The translations under genes and the position numbers were made by a program. DNA of 64,000 nucleotides from Bacillota bacterium. Lineage in GTDB: Bacteria > Bacillota > Sulfobacillia > Sulfobacillales > Sulfobacillaceae. Positions 53,058 to 64,000 of this stretch are shown here, in pieces (the stretch's first letter is position 1; every line of letters begins with the position of its first letter). A model generated the notes under the pieces. It ran no database searches. It saw only the letters and a program-made list of their open reading frames with translations, and was not told the origin of the DNA. The DNA is taken from contig JAJZZA010000001.1 of NCBI GenBank assembly GCA_021797825.1, forward strand, positions 1-64,000. The letters run 5' to 3'.

Positions 53058-53391
53058 CATGAACTCTCCCGCCAACGAGCCTTGACGGGTTGCGGCGGGG
53101 GTTTCTGGGGCCGCCCTCGGAAGTTCCTGATCGTACGACCGTTGCGCCGCGCCATGCGGCCTCGTGCGTCCGATACCAGACTCCCCAGGCGTCGATTCGG
53201 ACCGCTCCGGCCCTATGGCCTGATGATCGAACAAAAGTTTCGGCATGTCGAGCCCTGCGGGCCTCGCCCGCGTGCCGCCCGCTTGTTTTCGCGGCCAAGC
53301 AGGGGAATGCGCGGGTGGTGTGTTCAACGGAAAGTTCTCTCGTCGACTGCGCTACAATAGGATTTAAAAAGATGGCGGGAGATGGGAACGG

Positions 53392-54450
53392 ATGGCGTTG
53401 GTTCGGGTACTGGTCATGATGGGCGGGCCCTCAAACGAACATGACGTGTCGCTGGCCAGCGGGGAGATGGTGTTTAAGGCCTTGGCGGCCAGACCGGAGA
53501 TGGAGGTCAAGGCTCTGACCATCGGCCGCGACGGGCAATGGCGATTGGCGGATGCGCCGGACCATGCCTGGCCCAAACCGGGCGCGGCGGGCGGGCAGGT
53601 GGTACCGCGTGCGTACGCCATCGACGGGGTTCGGCTGTTGGCCGAGGCGGATGTCGCGTTTTTGGCGTTTCACGGATCATTTGGCGAAGACGGGACGCTG
53701 CAAGGTCTCATGGAAGCGATGGGATTGGCCTATACCGGGAGCGGGCCCTTGGCGTCGGCGCTGGCCATGAACAAGGCTAAGGCCAAAGAGATGCTGGGAT
53801 TGTATGGACTCGCGGTGCCGCGTGCCATGCAACTCTCGCGGAGGGTGCTCAGCCAGGCGATGGAGAATTCAGTGGCGGCGGTCGAGGCTAATTTGCCCTA
53901 TCCGCTGGTGGTCAAACCCAATGCGGGCGGTTCCTCGGTAGGGGTTCGCCTGGCGCCGGACCGGGAGCAGCTGCGGGCGGCTTTAGAGGACGCGGCGCAA
54001 TACGATCTCGATGTGCTGGTCGAGGAGAAACTGGTCGGACGCGAAATGACGTGTGCGGTTTTGGAGGAATTCGACGGCAGCGTCCGCGCCTTGCCGGTTA
54101 TTGAGATTGTACCCAAGAAAGGGGCTTTCTTCGATTTTGCCTCGAAATACGAGGATGCCGGAGCTGATGAAATCTGCCCCGCGCAGATTACCGACGAGGA
54201 GGCCGCCGCGATTCAGCAGGCAGCGGTTCGCGCTCATCAGGCCCTGGGTTGTCAGGGCTTCTCCCGCACCGATATGTTTTTGACCGCTCGCGGCCCGGTT
54301 GTGCTAGAGGTCAACACCATCCCGGGCATGACGCCCAACTCGCTGTTGCCCAAGGCGGCCCGCGCCGCCGGGATCGCGTTCGATGCGCTCATGGCCCATC
54401 TGATTGAGCTGGCGCGTTTGCGTCAAACCCGCCGGCTGGGGAAGGACTGA
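53392..54450 (+). CDS. ddl: D-alanine--D-alanine ligase
   Basis: Ddl joins two D-Ala for peptidoglycan. The 352-aa ATP-grasp enzyme has VLVMMGGPSNEHDVSLASG, FLAFHGSFGEDGTLQGLME, the ATP loop VVKPNAGGSSVGV and the metal site LEVNTIPGMTPNSLLPKAA. A candidate -10 (TACAAT, 53353-53358) stands just upstream, with a weak -35. It is placed between B12 and ribosomal genes, an unusual location. Confidence 0.95.
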   Translation: MALVRVLVMMGGPSNEHDVSLASGEMVFKALAARPEMEVKALTIGRDGQWRLADAPDHAWPKPGAAGGQVVPRAYAIDGVRLLAEADVAFLAFHGSFGEDGTLQGLMEAMGLAYTGSGPLASALAMNKAKAKEMLGLYGLAVPRAMQLSRRVLSQAMENSVAAVEANLPYPLVVKPNAGGSSVGVRLAPDREQLRAALEDAAQYDLDVLVEEKLVGREMTCAVLEEFDGSVRALPVIEIVPKKGAFFDFASKYEDAGADEICPAQITDEEAAAIQQAAVRAHQALGCQGFSRTDMFLTARGPVVLEVNTIPGMTPNSLLPKAARAAGIAFDALMAHLIELARLRQTRRLGKD

Positions 54451-54460
54451 GTCGGCGGGG

Positions 54461-55057
54461 ATGGAGACGGACCATGGAGAACGCCTGCCGCGATGCGGGT
54501 GGGTCAACGCCGACCCGCTCTATGTGGCCTATCATGATGACGAGTGGGGCGTGCCCGTGCACGACGAGCGCGCTCTATTCGAAATGTTGATTCTGGAAGG
54601 AGCTCAGGCGGGTCTGGCTTGGTACACGGTCCTCAAGAAACGGCCGGCTTACCGGGAGGCGTTTGCCCAATTTGACCCTCGCCAGGTGGCCAGCTATGAC
54701 GAGACGCAGGTGGTTCGGCTGATGAATCAGACCGGGATTATCCGCAACCGGGCGAAAATCCGCGCGGCCATCGGCAACGCCCAGGCGTTTGTTCGCGTGC
54801 AAGAAGAATTTCACAGCTTTTCGGACTATCTGGCAAGTTTGGCCGGGCCCACCCCAATTATCGGGCATTGGCCCCGACAACAGGACGTTCCCGCACGGAC
54901 CGCCTTATCCGAGCGGATAAGCCGCGATTTGCGGCAGCGCGGCTTTGTCTTTGTGGGACCGACGATTTGTTACAGTTACCTGCAGGCGGTCGGGGTGGTG
55001 ATGGATCACGTGACATCATGCTATCGCTACCGGGAATTATCCCCGAACCGGGGGTAA
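54461..55057 (+). CDS. tag: DNA-3-methyladenine glycosylase I
   Basis: Tag removes 3-methyladenine from alkylated DNA. The 198-aa protein has RCGWVNADPLYVAYHDDEWG at the front (zinc Cys and His). It also has LEGAQAGLAWYTVLKKR, TGIIRNRAKIRAAIGNAQAF, then FVFVGPTICYSYLQAVGVV and a later DHVTSCYRY with further zinc ligands. The start ATG 54461 follows GGCGGGG ten bases after the ddl stop; co-transcribed with ddl. Confidence 0.94.
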   Translation: METDHGERLPRCGWVNADPLYVAYHDDEWGVPVHDERALFEMLILEGAQAGLAWYTVLKKRPAYREAFAQFDPRQVASYDETQVVRLMNQTGIIRNRAKIRAAIGNAQAFVRVQEEFHSFSDYLASLAGPTPIIGHWPRQQDVPARTALSERISRDLRQRGFVFVGPTICYSYLQAVGVVMDHVTSCYRYRELSPNRG

Positions 55058-55166
55058 AAGCGGTCGGTCGGCGCCACTTAGGGGTCAACCACCCGCGCCC
55101 GTGGGCTATGGCTATCCCGTGATGAAAATAGCGGGGCCGAGGAACGGACAGGCGGTTGATGTGACT

Positions 55167-55195
55167 TGACAAGACTGGGTTCGATGCGTATTGTC
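55167..55195 (+). promoter_or_regulatory. Promoter of rplJ-rplL
   Basis: A perfect TTGACA (55167-55172), a 17-base spacer and TATTGT (55190-55195), directly ahead of the L10 leader. Confidence 0.8.
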
Positions 55196-55201
55196 AGCAA
55201 C

Positions 55202-55280
55202 GAAACCCAAGACGACGGGCGCTGCCGTCCAGCTTAATATCCCGTCCAGGTGATAGCGCGATGCGAATTTTTCGTGTCCC
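55202..55280 (+). promoter_or_regulatory. L10 leader (ribosomal protein autoregulation)
   Basis: The stretch contains AACCCAAGACGACGGGCGC and GCTTAATATCCCGTCCAGG followed by TGATAGCGCG, the conserved parts of the Firmicute L10 leader. The L10-L12 complex binds this RNA to limit rplJL expression. It shows that the L10 control element moved with rplJ when it was separated from rplKA. Confidence 0.88.
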
Positions 55281-55329
55281 TCTCCCTTTGTCTGGGTGGA
55301 GGTCATTTTTTTGGGGGAGGTGAATCGTT

Positions 55330-55854
55330 GTGCCAACAGCACAAAAGGCGCAGGTCATCGAGGAGACGCGACAAGCCTTGGCATCCGCTCAAGGCGCCGT
55401 GCTCGCCGACTACCGAGGATTAACCGTCCGCCAGTTGGGCCAGTTGCGGGGCAATCTGCGCCAGGGGGGCGTCTACCTGCGGGTCATCAAGAACACGCTC
55501 ATCAAACGCGCGGCGGACGAAGCGGGCATCGAAGGGCTAGAGCCCTATCTCCAGGGACCGACCGCGGTGGCGTTTTCGCCCAGTGACCCGGTGGCGGCGG
55601 CCAAACTGATGTCGCAGTCCCTGCGCGAGTTCCGCAAGATGGAAATCAAGGCGGGCATTTTGGGCAAGACGGTGATTGACCAGAGCGGGGTTAAAGAGCT
55701 GGCAGAGCTGCCGTCGCGGGAAGTGCTCTTGAGCAAACTGGTGGGAACGTTCAATGCACCGATTCAGCAATTGGTCTGGGTGCTGAACGCACCCCTCGGC
55801 AATCTGGCGCGGGCGCTCGATCAGATTCGCCAGCAACGTGAGGCGTCAGGCTAA
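55330..55854 (+). CDS. rplJ: 50S ribosomal protein L10
   Basis: L10 holds the L7/L12 stalk. The 174-aa protein has AQGAVLADYRGLTVRQLGQL, VIKNTLIKRAADE and the C-terminal L12-binding helix. GTG start with GGGAGG upstream. It follows its own promoter and leader. Confidence 0.96.
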   Translation: MPTAQKAQVIEETRQALASAQGAVLADYRGLTVRQLGQLRGNLRQGGVYLRVIKNTLIKRAADEAGIEGLEPYLQGPTAVAFSPSDPVAAAKLMSQSLREFRKMEIKAGILGKTVIDQSGVKELAELPSREVLLSKLVGTFNAPIQQLVWVLNAPLGNLARALDQIRQQREASG

Positions 55855-55903
55855 AACCGCAAGAAAAAATTTGGTGTGGCAAGGACGATGAGGAGGGAAA
55901 TCG

Positions 55904-56290
55904 ATGGCAAAGGTCGAAGAGATTATTGGCATGGTGAAAGAGATGAACGTGTTGGAATTGTCACAGTTGGTCAAAGCCCTCGAGGAGGAATTTGGCGTAA
56001 CGGCGGCGGCGCCGGTCGCGGTGGCAGCGGGCCCGGTGGGCGGCGGTGCGGCGGCGGTGCCGGCGGAAGAGGTTGAGCAGACCGAATTTGATGTCATTCT
56101 GACCGCGGTGGGCGACAAGAAAGTCCAAGTCATTAAGACGGTGCGCGAACTGACCGGACTTTCCCTGACGGAAGCCAAAGCCATCGTGGATGCCGCTCCC
56201 AAGGCGGTTAAGGAAAAGATTTCGAGAGCCGACGCGGAAGCGGCCAAGGCGAAGCTTGACGAGGCCGGAGCATCAGTGCAGATTAAGTAG
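55904..56290 (+). CDS. rplL: 50S ribosomal protein L7/L12
   Basis: The 128-aa stalk protein has the N-terminal dimerisation part ([17 protein letters not shown]), an Ala/Gly-rich hinge and the C-domain [20 protein letters not shown] with [22 protein letters not shown] precedes the ATG. A hairpin follows. Confidence 0.97.
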   Translation: MAKVEEIIGMVKEMNVLELSQLVKALEEEFGVTAAAPVAVAAGPVGGGAAAVPAEEVEQTEFDVILTAVGDKKVQVIKTVRELTGLSLTEAKAIVDAAPKAVKEKISRADAEAAKAKLDEAGASVQIK

Positions 56291-56308
56291 TTTGGAAAAC
56301 AAGAAAAG

Positions 56309-56354
56309 CATAAGCCCTCCCCCAGGTGTCTCTTGACCTGGCGGTGGGCTTATG
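56309..56354 (+). terminator. Attenuator-like hairpin between rplL and rpoB
   Basis: CATAAGCCC and GGGCTTATG with an inner CCAGGT/ACCTGG pairing form a long stem. The following T-content is moderate (TACTGTTTTATC). It may let only part of the transcripts run into rpoB, as known for this junction. Confidence 0.6.
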
Positions 56355-56476
56355 ATACTGTTTTATCTTGCCATATTTTATAGACCAATTCATGCTCGTG
56401 AGCCTCTAGTCAGACCTCTCTTTCAGTACGCGACGGACGACGGTAATCGTCTAAAGTTCAAAGGAGCTGAAGCTGA

Positions 56477-60109
<3,633 letters not shown>

Positions 60110-60126
60110 GTCGGGAGGAGCCGCCG

Positions 60127-63600
<3,474 letters not shown>

Positions 63601-63629
63601 CGGGGGCACGGGTTGGAGTTTCGAGTCAA

Positions 63630-63658
63630 TTGACACGACCTGACACGGGTGGTAAAAT
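63630..63658 (+). promoter_or_regulatory. Promoter of the L7Ae-rpsL unit
   Basis: A perfect TTGACA (63630-63635), a 17-base spacer and TAAAAT (63653-63658). The predicted start near 63665 lies 39 bases before the L7Ae ATG. Confidence 0.82.
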
Positions 63659-63703
63659 GTCCGAGTGTGTCTAAGCCTGGATCGCCGGGGGGCCATCAAC
63701 CAA

Positions 63704-63961
63704 ATGGATGCGAACGCATTGCGAGATCCGCGGCAACGGGTTGTCGGGCGGCGTGAAACGCTGAAACACGTTGCACGCGGAAATGCGTCCCGCGTCTATA
63801 TTGCCCGGGACGCCGAGGCGCGAATTGCGGCGGAACTTGCTCAACAATGCGCGGACCGGAAGATTCCGGTCGAATATGTAGACACCATGACCCAATTGGG
63901 GCAGATGTGCGGAATCGACGTGGGCGCAGCGTGCGCCGCGGCCGTTCCGCGGCGGATTTGA
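63704..63961 (+). CDS. L7Ae-family ribosomal protein (YbxF type)
   Basis: The 85-aa protein is of the kink-turn-binding L7Ae/L30e family: VVGRRETLKHVARGNASRVY, then AAELAQQCADRKIPVEYV and QMCGIDVGAACAAAV. It lies between rpoC and rpsL, the usual place for ybxF. ATG 63704 matches family N-termini; an in-frame GTG at 63665 falls at the predicted transcription start. Confidence 0.9.
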   Translation: MDANALRDPRQRVVGRRETLKHVARGNASRVYIARDAEARIAAELAQQCADRKIPVEYVDTMTQLGQMCGIDVGAACAAAVPRRI

Positions 63962-63982
63962 GTAGACAAAGGGGGCGATGCC

Positions 63983-64000
63983 GTGCCGACCATTAATCAA
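63983..64000 (+). CDS. rpsL: Start of 30S ribosomal protein S12 (cut by the window edge)
   Basis: A GTG with GGGGG upstream opens MPTINQ, the universal S12 start, 21 bases after the L7Ae gene. The rest lies outside the window. Confidence 0.85.

Overview
The window comes from a high-GC, spore-former-type Firmicute. The gene order follows the clockwise rRNA/ribosomal arm known from Bacillus (ctsR-mcsA-mcsB-clpC-radA ... ispD-ispF ... cysS-rlmB ... sigH ... rpmG-secE-nusG-rplK-rplA ... rplJ-rplL-rpoB-rpoC-L7Ae-rpsL). Sporulation/transition-state sigma-H, the McsA/McsB arginine-kinase system, a T-box leader and an L10 leader all fit that phylum. High GC and the loss of several usual neighbours (disA, gltX, cysE, mrnC, yacP) suggest a deep lineage, possibly Sulfobacillus-like. 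That placement is an inference from overall resemblance, not a database result.

Layout. 1-1.8 kb: an unknown gene and decayed DNA. 1.8-8.8 kb: the ctsR stress operon and radA, which is split in two by a 778-bp segment carrying its own reading frame. 9.3-13.7 kb: a PIN/TRAM membrane protein, an ABC-2 exporter on the minus strand, and ispD-ispF. 13.6-15.9 kb (minus): a cell-wall amidase, a lipoprotein and a tiny membrane protein overlapping it. 16.2-18.9 kb: T-box-cysS-rlmB. 20.2-21.0 kb: sigH behind two promoters. 21.4-25.6 kb (minus): a MoxR AAA / DUF58 / transglutaminase operon. 25.9-27.3 kb: a decayed insertion sequence with recognisable inverted repeats. 27.4-27.7 kb: four tRNAs (Thr, Tyr, initiator Met, Thr). 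28.1-30.6 kb: a solitary DNA methyltransferase, a NUDIX hydrolase and a HAD protein. 31.0-33.4 kb: rpmG-secE-nusG-rplK-rplA, closed by a strong terminator.

34.0-52.3 kb: an almost continuous cobalamin cluster in two blocks. Block 1 is cbiC-cbiET-cbiL-cbiF-cbiG-cbiX-cbiH-cbiJ-cbiD. Block 2 lies behind a promoter, cobalamin riboswitch and terminator: precorrin-2 dehydrogenase, cobA-hemD, cobN, chlID, pduO-type adenosyltransferase and cbiA. Together they cover the route from hydroxymethylbilane to cob(II)yrinic acid a,c-diamide and its adenosylation. The cluster contains both an early (CbiX) and a late-type (CobN/ChlID) cobalt chelatase. A short membrane-protein unit, ddl and a 3-methyladenine glycosylase follow. 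The ribosomal/RNA-polymerase string then resumes at 55.2 kb with its own promoter and L10 leader. The normally contiguous rplKA-rplJL unit is therefore split by about 22 kb of B12 genes.

The points most worth following up are the interrupted radA, two genes (radA and cbiC) whose best start codon looks like ATC, the B12 cluster placed inside the ribosomal protein string, and several compact RNA or small-protein units.
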